From: Rhodopseudomonas telluris
GTDB taxonomy: Bacteria; Pseudomonadota; Alphaproteobacteria; Rhizobiales; Xanthobacteraceae
Length of the DNA stretch: 64,000 nucleotides
Assembly (NCBI RefSeq): GCF_042432815.1
Contig: NZ_JBHLWM010000005.1
Span: 310,001-374,000 of the forward strand
Direction of reading: 5' to 3'
A program made the translations under genes and the position numbers. This document shows, piece by piece, positions 43,557 to 53,700 of the stretch. The notes beneath the pieces were generated by a model, which saw only the letters and a program-made list of their open reading frames with translations, made no database searches and was not told the origin of the DNA. Every line of letters begins with the position of its first letter. The stretch's first letter is position 1.

Positions 43557-43766
43557 ATGTCCGACACGCTCAAGATCCACGTCGATCAGGACAAATGCCA
43601 GGGCCACGCGCGCTGCAAGGCGCTGGCTCCCGAATTGTTCGACCTCGACGACTACGGCAACGCTCACGAGAAGGGCGACGGGACCGTCCCTGCTGAACTG
43701 ACAGAGAAGGCCTGGCTCGCCAGGTCGAACTGTCCGGAAGTCGCGATCGAGGTCAGCGAGAGCTGA
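43557..43766 (+). CDS. P450-linked ferredoxin with CxxHxxC cluster motif
   Basis: A 69-residue ferredoxin. Cluster ligands are C14-Q-G-H-A-R-C20 followed by C59-P. The histidine stands where a fourth cysteine would be in a 4Fe-4S protein, giving a 3Fe-4S type or a cluster with histidine ligation. Such CxxHxxC ferredoxins sit next to P450 genes; a structurally studied example comes from Rhodopseudomonas palustris HaA2, as I recall. It passes electrons to the P450 encoded 61 bases downstream. ATG at 43557 with GAGGAAAC upstream. No ferredoxin reductase gene is in the cluster. Confidence 0.9.
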   Translation: MSDTLKIHVDQDKCQGHARCKALAPELFDLDDYGNAHEKGDGTVPAELTEKAWLARSNCPEVAIEVSES

Positions 43767-43827
43767 TCTCCGCTTCGTACCAACCGCGGCGCAGACCGCA
43801 GCAGCAACGAACCCGAGGACACGCCCG

Positions 43828-45027
43828 ATGACCGAGAGAGCACCTGTCACTGACTGGATTCACGATTTCGACCATACCGACCCGCGCTGGACCGAGAACC
43901 CCTACCCGATCTGGGACGAGCTCCGCAGCGCCAGCCCCGTCGTCCACACCAACCGCTATCTCGGCTGCTACATGCCGACGACCTTCGCGGCGGTGAAGGA
44001 AATCTCCTACGACACCGAGCATTTCTCGTCGCGACGGATCATCGTGCGCGAAGTGCGCCTGGCCTCGCCGCCGCCGGCTCCGCCGATCACCTCCGACCCG
44101 CCCGAGCACAAGCCGGCCAAACGCCTGCTGCTGCCTCCGTTCACGCCGGACGCGGTCGCGAAGCTGGAGCCGCGCGTTCGCGAGCTGTGCAACGAGCTGA
44201 TCGACGCTTTCATCGCCGACGACAGCTGCGACGCCGCGGCGGCCTACAGCAAGCATATCCCGGTCAAGACCATCTGCCACATGCTCGGGATTCCGGAGAG
44301 AGACAGCGACATCTTCATCCGCTGGATTCACGAAGTCCTCGAGCTCGGTATCAAGGACGACGCGGTGCTGATGAAGGCGGTGTACGAGATGAGCACGTAC
44401 TTCGCCGGCCATATCGCGCAGCGCAAGCAGCACCCGAGCGACGACCTGATCTCGACGCTGATGAATGCCCGCGACGACAAGGGCCAGCCGTTGTCCGACG
44501 CGCATGTGCTCGGCTCGCTCCGGCTGCTGCTGATCGCCGGCATCGACACCACCTGGAGCGCGATCGGCGCAGCGCTGTGGCATCTGGCGGCGCATCCGGA
44601 CGACTGCGCGCGGCTGGTCGCCGAGCCTGAATTGATGCCGACCGCGATCGAGGAATTTCTGCGCGCCTATTCGCCGGTGACGATGGCGCGCGAAGTGATG
44701 AAGGACACCGAGATCGCCGGCTGCCCGGTGAAGGCGGGCAACATGATGCTGCTGTCGTTCCCGGCCGCGAACCGCGATCCGGCGATTTTTCCGGATGCCG
44801 ACCGCGTCAAGATCGACCGCAAGGAAAATCCGCATGTCGCGTTCGGGCTTGGCATTCACCGCTGCGTCGGCTCAAATCTGGCGCGGATGGAGATGACGGT
44901 CGCGCTCGAGGAGTGGCTGAAGCGGATTCCGCAGTTCCGGCTCGATCCGACCAAGGCTGTGCGCTGGTCGGAGGGAACGGTGCGGGGGCCGCGGCAGTTG
45001 CCTCTGCTGCTCGGCCGCCCGAACTAA
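43828..45027 (+). CDS. Cytochrome P450
   Basis: A 399-residue soluble bacterial P450. The I-helix oxygen-binding motif AGIDTTWS lies near residue 238, the K-helix ExxR is EFLR near 275, and the heme ligand is C346 in FGLGIHRCVG. No membrane anchor. It inserts one oxygen atom from O2 into an organic substrate using electrons from the adjacent ferredoxin. The CYP194-like family is my best guess, since that P450 and a CxxHxxC ferredoxin go together in related strains, but I cannot confirm it. It is followed 17 bases later by the sulfite-oxidase-fold gene. Confidence 0.93.
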   Translation: MTERAPVTDWIHDFDHTDPRWTENPYPIWDELRSASPVVHTNRYLGCYMPTTFAAVKEISYDTEHFSSRRIIVREVRLASPPPAPPITSDPPEHKPAKRLLLPPFTPDAVAKLEPRVRELCNELIDAFIADDSCDAAAAYSKHIPVKTICHMLGIPERDSDIFIRWIHEVLELGIKDDAVLMKAVYEMSTYFAGHIAQRKQHPSDDLISTLMNARDDKGQPLSDAHVLGSLRLLLIAGIDTTWSAIGAALWHLAAHPDDCARLVAEPELMPTAIEEFLRAYSPVTMAREVMKDTEIAGCPVKAGNMMLLSFPAANRDPAIFPDADRVKIDRKENPHVAFGLGIHRCVGSNLARMEMTVALEEWLKRIPQFRLDPTKAVRWSEGTVRGPRQLPLLLGRPN

Positions 45028-45044
45028 TCGTCATCAGGAGAGCC

Positions 45045-45707
45045 ATGTCGGATCAACCAGAACCGCCGGAGTCCAAGCTCACCCGCAGCAAGCAGCGTTG
45101 GGCTGCCGAGGGCAAGTTTCTCACCGGGCGCCATGCGCGCCCGGACGAGCAGCGCCTGCCGCCGGGCCAGCATCTGACGCAGGACTGGCCGGTGCTCGAT
45201 CTCGGCACCACGCCGCCGATCAGTCGCGAGCGCTGGCGGCTCGACGTCTACGGCGCGGTGGCGCAGCCGCTGTTCTGGGACTGGGCGCAGTTCATGGCGC
45301 AGCCGCAATCGGACTTCGTCTCCGACATCCATTGCGTCACGACCTGGTCGCGCTACGACAACCGCTGGCAGGGCGTTGCCACACGCGATCTACTGGAAGC
45401 CTGCCAGCCGCACGATCAGGCGCGCCACGTCGTGCTGCGCAGCTATGACGGCTACACCACCAACCTCGCGCTCGACGACTTCGCCGCCGCCGATGCGCTG
45501 ATCGTGCATGCGTGGTCGGGCGAACCGCTGGAGCCCGAGCACGGCGGCCCGGTGCGCCTGGTCGTGCCGCATCTGTATTTCTGGAAGAGCGCCAAGTGGC
45601 TGCAGGCGGTCGAATTCCGCGACGACGATGCGCCCGGCTTCTGGGAAGTCCGCGGCTATCACAATCGTGGCGATCCGTGGCAGGAACAGCGCTACTCGGA
45701 CGATTGA
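45045..45707 (+). CDS. Sulfite-oxidase-fold molybdopterin protein
   Basis: A 220-residue soluble protein with the oxidoreductase molybdopterin-binding fold. The molybdenum-ligating cysteine is C97 in DIHCVTTWSR, and HGGPVRLVVPHLYFWKSAKW (about 166-185) is the other typical segment. The protein has no signal peptide or twin-arginine motif, unlike periplasmic MsrP or SorA, and no heme or dimer domain, so it should act in the cytoplasm. ATG at 45045 behind AGGAG. Placed 17 bases after the P450 gene. Its substrate is unknown; a role alongside the P450 is only inferred from spacing. Confidence 0.87.
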   Translation: MSDQPEPPESKLTRSKQRWAAEGKFLTGRHARPDEQRLPPGQHLTQDWPVLDLGTTPPISRERWRLDVYGAVAQPLFWDWAQFMAQPQSDFVSDIHCVTTWSRYDNRWQGVATRDLLEACQPHDQARHVVLRSYDGYTTNLALDDFAAADALIVHAWSGEPLEPEHGGPVRLVVPHLYFWKSAKWLQAVEFRDDDAPGFWEVRGYHNRGDPWQEQRYSDD

Positions 45708-45732
45708 TCGCGATCGCACAATTCCTATCTCC

Positions 45733-45811
45733 GTCATTGCGAGCGAAGCGAAGCAATCCAGCGCAGTGCACGGGGCTGGACTGCTTCGTCGCTTCGCTCC
45801 TCGCAATGACG
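45733..45811. repeat. Dispersed inverted repeat, family A copy 7
   Basis: GTCATTGCGAGCGAAGCG and CGCTCCTCGCAATGAC, with AATCCAGCGCAGTGCA in the centre. It separates the molybdopterin protein from the hydrolase-OsmC gene on the same strand. Confidence 0.86.
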
Positions 45812-45830
45812 ACCGCATGATGGAGCCCCC

Positions 45831-47057
<1,227 letters not shown>

Positions 47058-47110
47058 GGAGCGGCGCATGACGGCAGGGTGAAGGTCGAGGCGCTCCCAA
47101 GAAAGAAGCC

Positions 47111-47224
47111 GTCATCACCCGCGAAAGCGGGTGCTCATGGATCGCAGAGCGGTGGAGGAGAAGGCACGGCGCTCCAACGAGCGCTCTGGGATACTGGGTC
47201 GCCCGGTCAAGCCGGGCGATGACG
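47111..47224. repeat. Dispersed inverted repeat, family D copy 2
   Basis: GTCATCACCCGCGAAAGCGGG at the left and GCCCGGTCAAGCCGGGCGATGAC at the right, with internal GGATACTGGGTC. Same family as 5528-5629. It begins a gene-free stretch of 1.3 kb (47058-48387). Confidence 0.72.
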
Positions 47225-47262
47225 GGGGAGGATGCGGAAAGCCCGTGCTCCACGTCGAACAT

Positions 47263-47896
47263 ATTCAACTATCAAACAGCCCCTTCGACGCTCTTCAAAG
47301 ATCAATCGCCATAGCTTTGCGCAGAACGAAACAGCCACGACTACGCAACAGCCCCACGCAGCCACGCGCCCGCATTCTCGCGGCGCGTCGCGCCCGAGGT
47401 TTGCTGCGATCCCTTCGCCCTCTTTGGGAAGAGGGCGCGCGGAACGCCGGGTGCCCGATGCACCCGCGGCCTCGTGTGCGTAAGTAAAAAGCACACGAGT
47501 TCAAAACCACGGTCACACCGGAGAACATCCGGCGTTCCGCGCGCGATGGTGCTTCCGGCTTATCTCGTGCTCTCCCCGGCGCCCGACACGGTTTTTGGTC
47601 GCCGTCGCGTCCGACTGTGGTGTCCGCTTCGGTGGAAGCATGACAGCTGGTCGGGGCTTGATGCCACGCGGGACATCAGGACCACACGCCTTTGCCGTCC
47701 GCGGCAACGTGGTCGTCAGCGCTTCGGTGTCGGCTCACGGGATCTTCCAGTGGAAGAGAGCCCGCCCTGCCTTCACGTCCCCGCCTGACGCTGCCGCGTC
47801 CATCGCCCCCCGCCCCGCGAACCGTGACGATCGCGTTTCGCCCCTCTCCCCGGGACGGGTTGAGGCGGACTATAGTCCTTTTAGGAATTTTGTCAA
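47263..47896 (-). ncRNA. Promoter-led large intergenic element, copy 2 (candidate ncRNA)
   Basis: A 634-base stretch with no believable gene. Read on the minus strand it starts with TTGACA (47891-47896), a 16-base spacer and TATAGT (47869-47874), then CCGCCTC. Inside are perfect hairpins: CTCGTGTGC with GCACACGAG (47471-47499) and GCCCTCTT with AAGAGGGC (47417-47436). It then has AAACCTCGGGC, GCCGCGAGAA and ends GGCTGTTTGATAGTTGAAT (47263-47281). Promoter, spacer, late motifs and ending are shared with 7752-8272, while the middle parts differ. The flanking gene downstream in its direction is convergent, so it is not a leader. Transcription is inferred from the promoter alone. Confidence 0.55.
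47869..47896 (-). promoter_or_regulatory. Near-consensus sigma70-type promoter
   Basis: TTGACA at 47891-47896 and TATAGT at 47869-47874 with a 16-base spacer. The spacer has a TCCTAAAAGGA palindrome, and the -10 lies in GGACTATAGTCC, also a palindrome. Confidence 0.65.
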
Positions 47897-47948
47897 GTGC
47901 ACCTGCGCCCCCATGCTACGTTCGTGAGTCCGGGGCGCGCGTTCATCC

Positions 47949-48075
47949 ACCTCTCCCGCTTGCGGGAGAGGTCGGATCGCGCAGCGATCCGGGTGAGGGC
48001 ACTCTGCTCCGCGAGTCGCGGATTCAGTGCTCGGGGCGCCCTCACCCCAGCCCTCTCCCGCAGGCGGGAGAGGGA
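47949..48075. repeat. Dispersed inverted repeat, family F
   Basis: CTCTCCCGCTTGCGGGAGAG at the left and CTCTCCCGCAGGCGGGAGAG at the right are hairpins; GGGTGAGGGC pairs with GCCCTCACCCC between them. One copy in the window. Confidence 0.75.
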
Positions 48076-48155
48076 GCGCGCTGCGACTCGGGGTTGGGCA
48101 TTGAGCTACACGGATGGCGAACGCTTACTTCGCAGCAACTCAAGGCCTCTCGTTC

Positions 48156-48304
48156 GTCATTCCGGGGCACGCGCGGAGCGCGGGAGCCCGGAATCCATAA
48201 CCCCTGTGCTGCGTTGTGAAGCTCGGTGTCGCCGCGCTGTGCGCTTGCCGTGACTCCAGGGGGTATGGATTCCGGGTTCGCGCTGCGCGCCCCCCGGAAT
48301 GACC
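48156..48304. repeat. Dispersed inverted repeat, family B copy 4
   Basis: GTCATTCCGGGGCACGCGCGGAG at left in shortened form GTCATTCCGGGG, and CCCCCGGAATGAC at right, with GGAATCCATAACCCC and GGGGGTATGGATTCC inside. It lies before the convergent end of the MDR dehydrogenase gene. Nothing is recognisable in 48076-48155. Confidence 0.83.
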
Positions 48305-48387
48305 GGGAGAGGTGGGTGGAAGCGCGATAGGCCGGTGGATGGCGTCATCACGACCCACGTGGCTGAGCGGTGGATGCTACTTCGCTT

Positions 48388-49404
48388 CTATTCCGGTCGC
48401 AGCACGACACGGTCGCGGGAGGAGTTGGCGACGGCGTGGTAGGCGGCTTGCGCCTGGTCGAGCGGATAGATCGCGCCGGGAACGATCGGAAACGGCTGCA
48501 GGGCGCCGCTCGCGAAGCCAGGGCCGAGGGTGCGGAGCACGTCGCCGGTGGCGATCGACGAGAAGCCGAGCGTGTCGATGCCGACATAGGTGTGCTGGGC
48601 GCGGTAGAAGGCGAGGATGTCGAATTCGACGATGCGCTTGACGGCGGCGATCAAAATCTGGCGGCCCTTCAGACCGAGCGCTGCGTTCGCCGCGGCGAAA
48701 TACGGATCGCCGACGGTGTTGAACACCACGTCGGCGCCCTTGCCGCCGGTCAGCTCGCGCACGCGCGCGGCAACGTCCACGGACGACGAGTCGATCATCT
48801 CGACCGGCGCGCTGGCGTAACCGGCGTAAGGCTCCGGCTTGCGCACCACGCCGATCACGCGGGCGCCGCGCCAGGTCGCGATCTGCGCGGCCGCCTGCCC
48901 GACCTTGCCGTTGATGCCCATGATCACCAGCGTCTCGCCGCTCGCCAGCGCGGCGCGTCGCAGGCCTTCGGCGGCGGTGACGAACGGCACGCCGATGCCG
49001 GCCGCCTCCTCCCACGACACGCTTGCCGGCTTCTCGACCAGCGCCGCGGCCTGCACCACCAGATGCGTCGCGTGCGTGCCGTCGCGGCGGATGCCGAGGT
49101 CGCCGGACGAGCCAAACACGTCGCGGCCGATCCAGTCGGTCGGGCCGTCGATCACCACGCCGGCGTAGTCGCGGCCCGGCGTGCGCGGAAACACCGCGTA
49201 GGGCATCAGCCCGGTCGCGGCCTTGACGTCGGACGGATTGACCGCGGCGGCGCGCAGCTCGATCAGCACCTCGGTCTCGGCGCGGCGCGCCAGCGGCAGA
49301 CGCTCAATCGCGGGCGCGATCGCCGCGGCGTCGCTCGCCTTGGCGTGCAGGCGCACGCAGCGCGCCTCGACCGTCTTGAACACGGGGGTGGCGGTTTCGC
49401 TCAT
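48388..49404 (-). CDS. MDR-family zinc-free alcohol dehydrogenase / quinone oxidoreductase
   Basis: A 338-residue medium-chain reductase. AAVNPSDVK near residue 53 and PGRDYAGVV near 76 belong to the quinone-oxidoreductase branch, in which the zinc-binding cysteines are missing. The NADPH-binding site is IMGINGKVGQAAAQ near residue 160, with the usual GxGxxG altered to GINGKVG. It reduces an enone, quinone or enoyl compound with NADPH. ATG at 49404. It lies 65 bases downstream of paaZ on the same strand and might be transcribed with it. A link to phenylacetate metabolism is not established. Confidence 0.82.
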   Translation of the reverse strand: MSETATPVFKTVEARCVRLHAKASDAAAIAPAIERLPLARRAETEVLIELRAAAVNPSDVKAATGLMPYAVFPRTPGRDYAGVVIDGPTDWIGRDVFGSSGDLGIRRDGTHATHLVVQAAALVEKPASVSWEEAAGIGVPFVTAAEGLRRAALASGETLVIMGINGKVGQAAAQIATWRGARVIGVVRKPEPYAGYASAPVEMIDSSSVDVAARVRELTGGKGADVVFNTVGDPYFAAANAALGLKGRQILIAAVKRIVEFDILAFYRAQHTYVGIDTLGFSSIATGDVLRTLGPGFASGALQPFPIVPGAIYPLDQAQAAYHAVANSSRDRVVLRPE

Positions 49405-49469
49405 GATCGAACTCCGGCAGGACGCCGCAACGCGCGGCGCCGTGTTCTGCCAGATTTCGCCGTCGCGAG

Positions 49470-51509
49470 CTATGCGGCCGGACGTGCGCTCATCGTCAAC
49501 AGATCATAGCGCGCCACCGGCTCGTTATTCTGGTTCACCACCTCGACGTCCCAGCGCACCTCGCCATATTCGGGCCGCCGCGCCGCGGATTTCTGCTTCA
49601 CCGTCAGCTTCACCTTGATCGTATCATCGGGCGACACCGGCTTGAGGAAGCGCAGATTGTCGAGGCCGTAATTGGCGAGCAGCGGGCCCGGCGCCGGATC
49701 GACGAACAGGCCGGCGGCGAAGGCGAGGATCAGATAGCCGTGCGCGACGCGGCCGGGGAAGAACGGGTTGGCCTTCGCCGCCGCCTCGTCCATGTGGGCG
49801 TAGAAGGTGTCGCCGGTGAAGTGCGCGAAGTGCTCGATATCGTCGAGCGTGATCGGCCGGCTTTCGGTCTCGATGCTCTGGCCGATCTGGAGCTCGTTGT
49901 AGTTCAGCTTGAACGGATGCACGGCCGTCGCGGCGGCGGGGGCGCCGCGGGTCCAGGTGCCGGTCAGCTTGGCGAGGCGCCGCGGCGAGGCCTGGATCGC
50001 GGTGCGCTGCATGTAGTGAACCACGCTGCGCAAGCCGCCGAGCTCCTCGCCGCCGCCGGCACGGCCGGGGCCGCCATGCAGCAGCGCCGGCAGCGGCGTG
50101 CCATGGCCGGTCGATTCCGCCGCATCGTCGCGATCGACGATCAGCAGCCGGCCGTGAAACGGCGCGAGGCCGAGGATCATCTGCTCAGCGACGGCATCCT
50201 CATAGGTGAACAGCGACGCCACCAGACTGCCCTCACCGCGCCGGACCAGCTCGATCGCCTGACCGACGTCGTCATAGGCCAGCACGGTCGCGACAGGGCC
50301 GAACGCTTCGGTAGCATGGACGTGCTTGGCCGCCATCGGCTCGCGCGCGCGCAGCAGCACCGGCGCCATGTAGGCGCCGACCTGCGCGTCGATGCCCTCG
50401 CCGGCCGCTGTTTCCGGATCGCCGAACACGATCTCGGCCTCGCTCTGCAGCGTGGCGATCGCGGCGCGCACCGCGTCGCGCTGACCGCGGCTGACCAGCG
50501 GGCCCATCGCCTTGTCGTTGCTGCGCGGATCGCCGAGCTTGACCTCGGCGAGCTTCGCCTTGAGCGCATCGATCACCGCAGCCTGCTGCGCGCGCGGCAC
50601 CAGCACGCGGCGGATCGCAGTGCATTTCTGCCCGGCCTTGGCGGTCATCTCGCGCACGATCTCGCGGACGAACAGGTCGAATTCCGGATCGGCCGGCGTG
50701 ATGTCGGGTCCGAGGATTGCGGCGTTGAGTGAATCGCGCTCGGCGATGAAGCGAATCGCGTGGCGCGCGACGTTCGGATGCGCGCGCAGCTTCTCCGAGG
50801 TTTCGAGCGAGCCGGTGAACGCGATCAGATCCTGACCATTCAGATGATCGAGCAGATCGCCGAGCCCGCCGCAGACCAGCTGCAGCGCGCCCGGCGGCAA
50901 CAGCTTCGACTCGTCGATCAGTTTGACCAGCGCTTCGGCCACATAGGCCGTCGCGGTCGCCGGCTTGGCGATCACCGGCACGCCGGCGAGCAGCGCCGGC
51001 GCCAGCTTTTCCAACAAACCCCAGCACGGGAAGTTGAAGGCGTTGATATGCACCGCGACGCCGTGCAGCGGGGTGAGAATATGCTGGCCGACGAAGCTGC
51101 CGCGCTTCGACAGCGCTTCGACCTCGCCCTCAGTGATGAAATTAGAATCCGGCAACTCACGCCTGCCGCGCGACGCGAAGGCCGCGAGCGTGACGAGACC
51201 ACCGTCGATGTCGATGGCGTTGTCGCGGCGATTGGCGCCGGTGTCGGCGGCGAGCGCGTAAAGCTGTTCCTTGCGTTCGGTGAGATACGCGCCGAGCGCC
51301 TTCAGCCTGTCGGCGCGCTGGTGGAAACTCATCGCGCGGAGCGCCGGCCCGCCGACCTCGCGGGCGTGCCGCACCAGCGCGGCAAAGTCGAGCCCGGCGC
51401 TGGAGGCGCGCGCCACCACGCGGCCGTCGATCGCGCTGGGAATATCGACCAGCCCCTGCGCCGGCGTCACCCAAGTGTCGCGCGCGAAGCTTTGCAGCGT
51501 GTGGCTCAT
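49470..51509 (-). CDS. paaZ: PaaZ, oxepin-CoA hydrolase / 3-oxo-5,6-dehydrosuberyl-CoA semialdehyde dehydrogenase
   Basis: A 679-residue bifunctional ring-cleavage enzyme of aerobic phenylacetate degradation. Residues 1-525 are an aldehyde dehydrogenase with the catalytic glutamate in FIAERDSL and nucleophile near C296 in GQKCTAIRR. Residues 545-679 are a MaoC-type hydratase domain (DTFYAHMDEAAAK, FPGRVAHGYL) that opens the oxepin ring. Length and order match PaaZ. ATG at 51509 is chosen; the frame runs on upstream into the control region. Divergent from paaI, with the shared region holding the operator at 51597. Confidence 0.93.
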   Translation of the reverse strand: MSHTLQSFARDTWVTPAQGLVDIPSAIDGRVVARASSAGLDFAALVRHAREVGGPALRAMSFHQRADRLKALGAYLTERKEQLYALAADTGANRRDNAIDIDGGLVTLAAFASRGRRELPDSNFITEGEVEALSKRGSFVGQHILTPLHGVAVHINAFNFPCWGLLEKLAPALLAGVPVIAKPATATAYVAEALVKLIDESKLLPPGALQLVCGGLGDLLDHLNGQDLIAFTGSLETSEKLRAHPNVARHAIRFIAERDSLNAAILGPDITPADPEFDLFVREIVREMTAKAGQKCTAIRRVLVPRAQQAAVIDALKAKLAEVKLGDPRSNDKAMGPLVSRGQRDAVRAAIATLQSEAEIVFGDPETAAGEGIDAQVGAYMAPVLLRAREPMAAKHVHATEAFGPVATVLAYDDVGQAIELVRRGEGSLVASLFTYEDAVAEQMILGLAPFHGRLLIVDRDDAAESTGHGTPLPALLHGGPGRAGGGEELGGLRSVVHYMQRTAIQASPRRLAKLTGTWTRGAPAAATAVHPFKLNYNELQIGQSIETESRPITLDDIEHFAHFTGDTFYAHMDEAAAKANPFFPGRVAHGYLILAFAAGLFVDPAPGPLLANYGLDNLRFLKPVSPDDTIKVKLTVKQKSAARRPEYGEVRWDVEVVNQNNEPVARYDLLTMSARPAA

Positions 51510-51569
51510 GATCGTCCTCCCCGTTGGTGCGGCCTTGTTGGTTGCGCGGTTTGACGCCCGCGGCGGCCG

Positions 51570-51598
51570 TTGACACGATGGTATGTTCGCATAATAAT
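51570..51598 (+). promoter_or_regulatory. Promoter of paaI-paaK
   Basis: TTGACA (51570-51575), 17-base spacer and AATAAT (51593-51598), five of six at the -10. It reads toward paaI at 51660. The operator palindrome begins at the end of its -10 element. Confidence 0.65.
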
Positions 51599-51618
51599 TG
51601 ACTGACCGATCGTTCAAT
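51597..51618. promoter_or_regulatory. Candidate Paa operator 1 (ATTGAC-N10-GTTCAAT)
   Basis: A 22-base imperfect palindrome with ends ATTGA and TCAAT, preceded by ATAATA. It lies between divergent paaZ and paaI, overlapping the start point of the paaI promoter. A same-length site at 57997-58018 agrees at 14 of 22 bases. The TetR protein at 58100 is the probable binder. Confidence 0.58.
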
Positions 51619-51659
51619 TCAAGAGGCTTTCGAAGCCCGGGACGACGAGGGAGAGAAAC

Positions 51660-52130
51660 GTGACCGACGCCCCGACCACATTCGCGGGTCTGTCGCCCGA
51701 CGCGCTAGCGCGCGCTTGCGCCGATGCGATGTGGGCGAACGATCATGCCAGCAAGGCGCTCGGCATGGAGATCGTCGAGATCGGCGCGGGCTTCGCGACG
51801 CTGGCGATGACGATCACCACCGAGATGGTCAACGGCCACGGCATCGCCCATGGCGGCTTCATCTTCACCCTCGCCGACAGCGCCTTCGCCTACGCCTGCA
51901 ACTCGCGCAACGACAACACCGTCGCGGCGCAGGGCCAGATCACCTTCATCCGGCCGAGCAAGCTGGGCGCGCGCCTCGTCGCCAGCGCCCGCGAGATCAA
52001 TCGCGCCGGCCGTTCCGGAATCTACGATGTCCGCGTCACCTCCGCCGGCACCGTGATCGCCGAATTCCGCGGCCATTCCCGCTCGATCGGCGGGACGCTG
52101 GTGCCGCCGACTGAGCCCCAACCACGCTGA
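51660..52130 (+). CDS. paaI: PaaI-type acyl-CoA thioesterase
   Basis: A 156-residue hotdog-fold thioesterase. NGHGIAHGGFIFTLADSAFA (about residues 59-78) is the PaaI active-site helix with the catalytic aspartate. It hydrolyses phenylacetyl-CoA and its hydroxylated or dead-end derivatives to free CoA. GTG start at 51660 with GAGAGAAA upstream. It leads the paaI-paaK unit; paaK starts 11 bases after its stop. Confidence 0.92.
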   Translation: MTDAPTTFAGLSPDALARACADAMWANDHASKALGMEIVEIGAGFATLAMTITTEMVNGHGIAHGGFIFTLADSAFAYACNSRNDNTVAAQGQITFIRPSKLGARLVASAREINRAGRSGIYDVRVTSAGTVIAEFRGHSRSIGGTLVPPTEPQPR

Positions 52131-52141
52131 GGGAAACCGCC

Positions 52142-53473
52142 ATGGTCGCGACCGTTCACCAGATCAAGCCGGCCGGCTACGCCGCCGAACTCGACGATGC
52201 CGAGCGTGCTTCGCGCGACGAGATCGTGGCGTTGCAGACCAAGCGCCTCGCCTGGTCGCTGAAGCACGCCTACGACAACGTCGCGCACTACAAGGCCGCG
52301 TTCGACCGCGCCGACGTGCATCCGTCGGATTTCCGCGAGCTGAGCGATTTGGCGAAATTTCCGTTCACCACCAAGCTCGATTTGCGCGACAACTACCCGT
52401 TCAGCATGTTCGCGGTGCCGCGCGAGCAACTCGCCCGGGTGCACGCCTCGTCCGGCACCACCGGCAAGCCGATCGTGGTCGGCTACACGCTGAAGGACAT
52501 CGACACCTGGGCAACCGTGATGGCGCGCTCGCTGCGCGCGGCCGGTGCGCGGCGCGGCATGATCCTGCACAATGCCTACGGCTACGGCCTGTTCACCGGC
52601 GGGCTCGGGGCGCATTACGGCGGCGAGAAGCTCGGCTGCACCGTGGTGCCGATCTCCGGCGGCATGACCGAGCGGCAGGTGCAGCTGATCAACGACTTCA
52701 AGCCGGACGTCATCACCGTGACGCCGAGCTACATGCTGGCGATCCTCGACGAGTTCAAGCGCCAGGGCCTCGACCCGCGCGCGTCGTCGCTGAAATACGG
52801 CGTGTTCGGCGCCGAGCCCTGGACCAACGCGATGCGCGCCGAGATCGAGCAGGCGTTCGCCATGGACGCGACCGACATCTATGGCCTATCCGAAGTGATC
52901 GGCCCCGGCGTCGCGCAGGAATGCGTCGAGACCAAGGATGGCCTGCACATCTGGGAGGATCATTTCTATCCGGAAGTGATCGATCCGGTGACCGGCGCTG
53001 TGCTGCCCGACGGCGAGAAGGGCGAGCTGGTATTCACCTCGCTGACCAAGGAAGCCTTCCCGGTCGTCCGCTATCGCACCCGCGACCTCACACGGCTGCT
53101 GCCGGGCACGGCGCGCCCCGGCATGCGCCGCATGGAAAAGATCACCGGCCGCTCCGACGACATGATCATCCTGCGCGGCGTCAACGTGTTCCCGACCCAG
53201 ATCGAGGAAGTGCTGCTTGCCACCGACTGGTGCGGCGGCCACTTCATCATCGAACTGACCCGCGACGGCCGGATGGACGAGATGACCGTACTGGCCGAAG
53301 CCCGCCCGGAAAGCTGGGACGGCGCCGGGCTGGTGCCGCATGCCGAGCGGGTGGCGGCGTATATCAAGAACACGATCGGGATTTCGACGACGGTGAAGGT
53401 GGTGCCGCCGGATACGCTGGAGCGCTCGCTGGGCAAAGCCAAGCGGGTGTACGACAAGCGGCCGAAGGGGTAG
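52142..53473 (+). CDS. paaK: PaaK, phenylacetate-CoA ligase
   Basis: A 443-residue adenylate-forming ligase, normal length for PaaK. SSGTTGKP at residues 103-110 is the phosphate loop; YGLSEVIGPGV near 247, YRTRDLTRLL near 312, and the GRSDDMIILRGVNVFP hinge near 334 are PaaK marks. It starts the pathway by forming phenylacetyl-CoA. ATG at 52142, 11 bases after paaI. A set of three repeats separates its end from the convergent paaE. Confidence 0.94.
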   Translation: MVATVHQIKPAGYAAELDDAERASRDEIVALQTKRLAWSLKHAYDNVAHYKAAFDRADVHPSDFRELSDLAKFPFTTKLDLRDNYPFSMFAVPREQLARVHASSGTTGKPIVVGYTLKDIDTWATVMARSLRAAGARRGMILHNAYGYGLFTGGLGAHYGGEKLGCTVVPISGGMTERQVQLINDFKPDVITVTPSYMLAILDEFKRQGLDPRASSLKYGVFGAEPWTNAMRAEIEQAFAMDATDIYGLSEVIGPGVAQECVETKDGLHIWEDHFYPEVIDPVTGAVLPDGEKGELVFTSLTKEAFPVVRYRTRDLTRLLPGTARPGMRRMEKITGRSDDMIILRGVNVFPTQIEEVLLATDWCGGHFIIELTRDGRMDEMTVLAEARPESWDGAGLVPHAERVAAYIKNTIGISTTVKVVPPDTLERSLGKAKRVYDKRPKG

Positions 53474-53536
53474 CGCGCGAAGGGGAAGCGTCGCGCGCGC
53501 TCACCACGGCTGATCGAAGACACTCCCCCCTCGTTC

Positions 53537-53688
53537 GTCATTCCGGGGCACGCGCGTAGCGCGTGAACCCGGAATCCATAGCCCCTGTGCTCGTTGTTGG
53601 GCACGACGTGCGTGGGTCAGACTCAATAACATCGATAGTGCAGGGAGTATGGATTCCGGGCTCGCGCTGCGCGCGCCCCGGAATGACG
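53537..53688. repeat. Dispersed inverted repeat, family B copy 5
   Basis: GTCATTCCGGGGCACGCGCG and CGCGCCCCGGAATGAC arms, with CGGAATCCATA and TATGGATTCCGGG inside. First of three elements in the gap between convergent paaK and paaE. Confidence 0.85.
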
Positions 53689-53700
53689 AACTATCAACGG

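Noticed and set aside
47297..47927. Short open frames in the second intergenic element
   Set aside because: They overlap on both strands, contain hairpins, and resemble no protein family.
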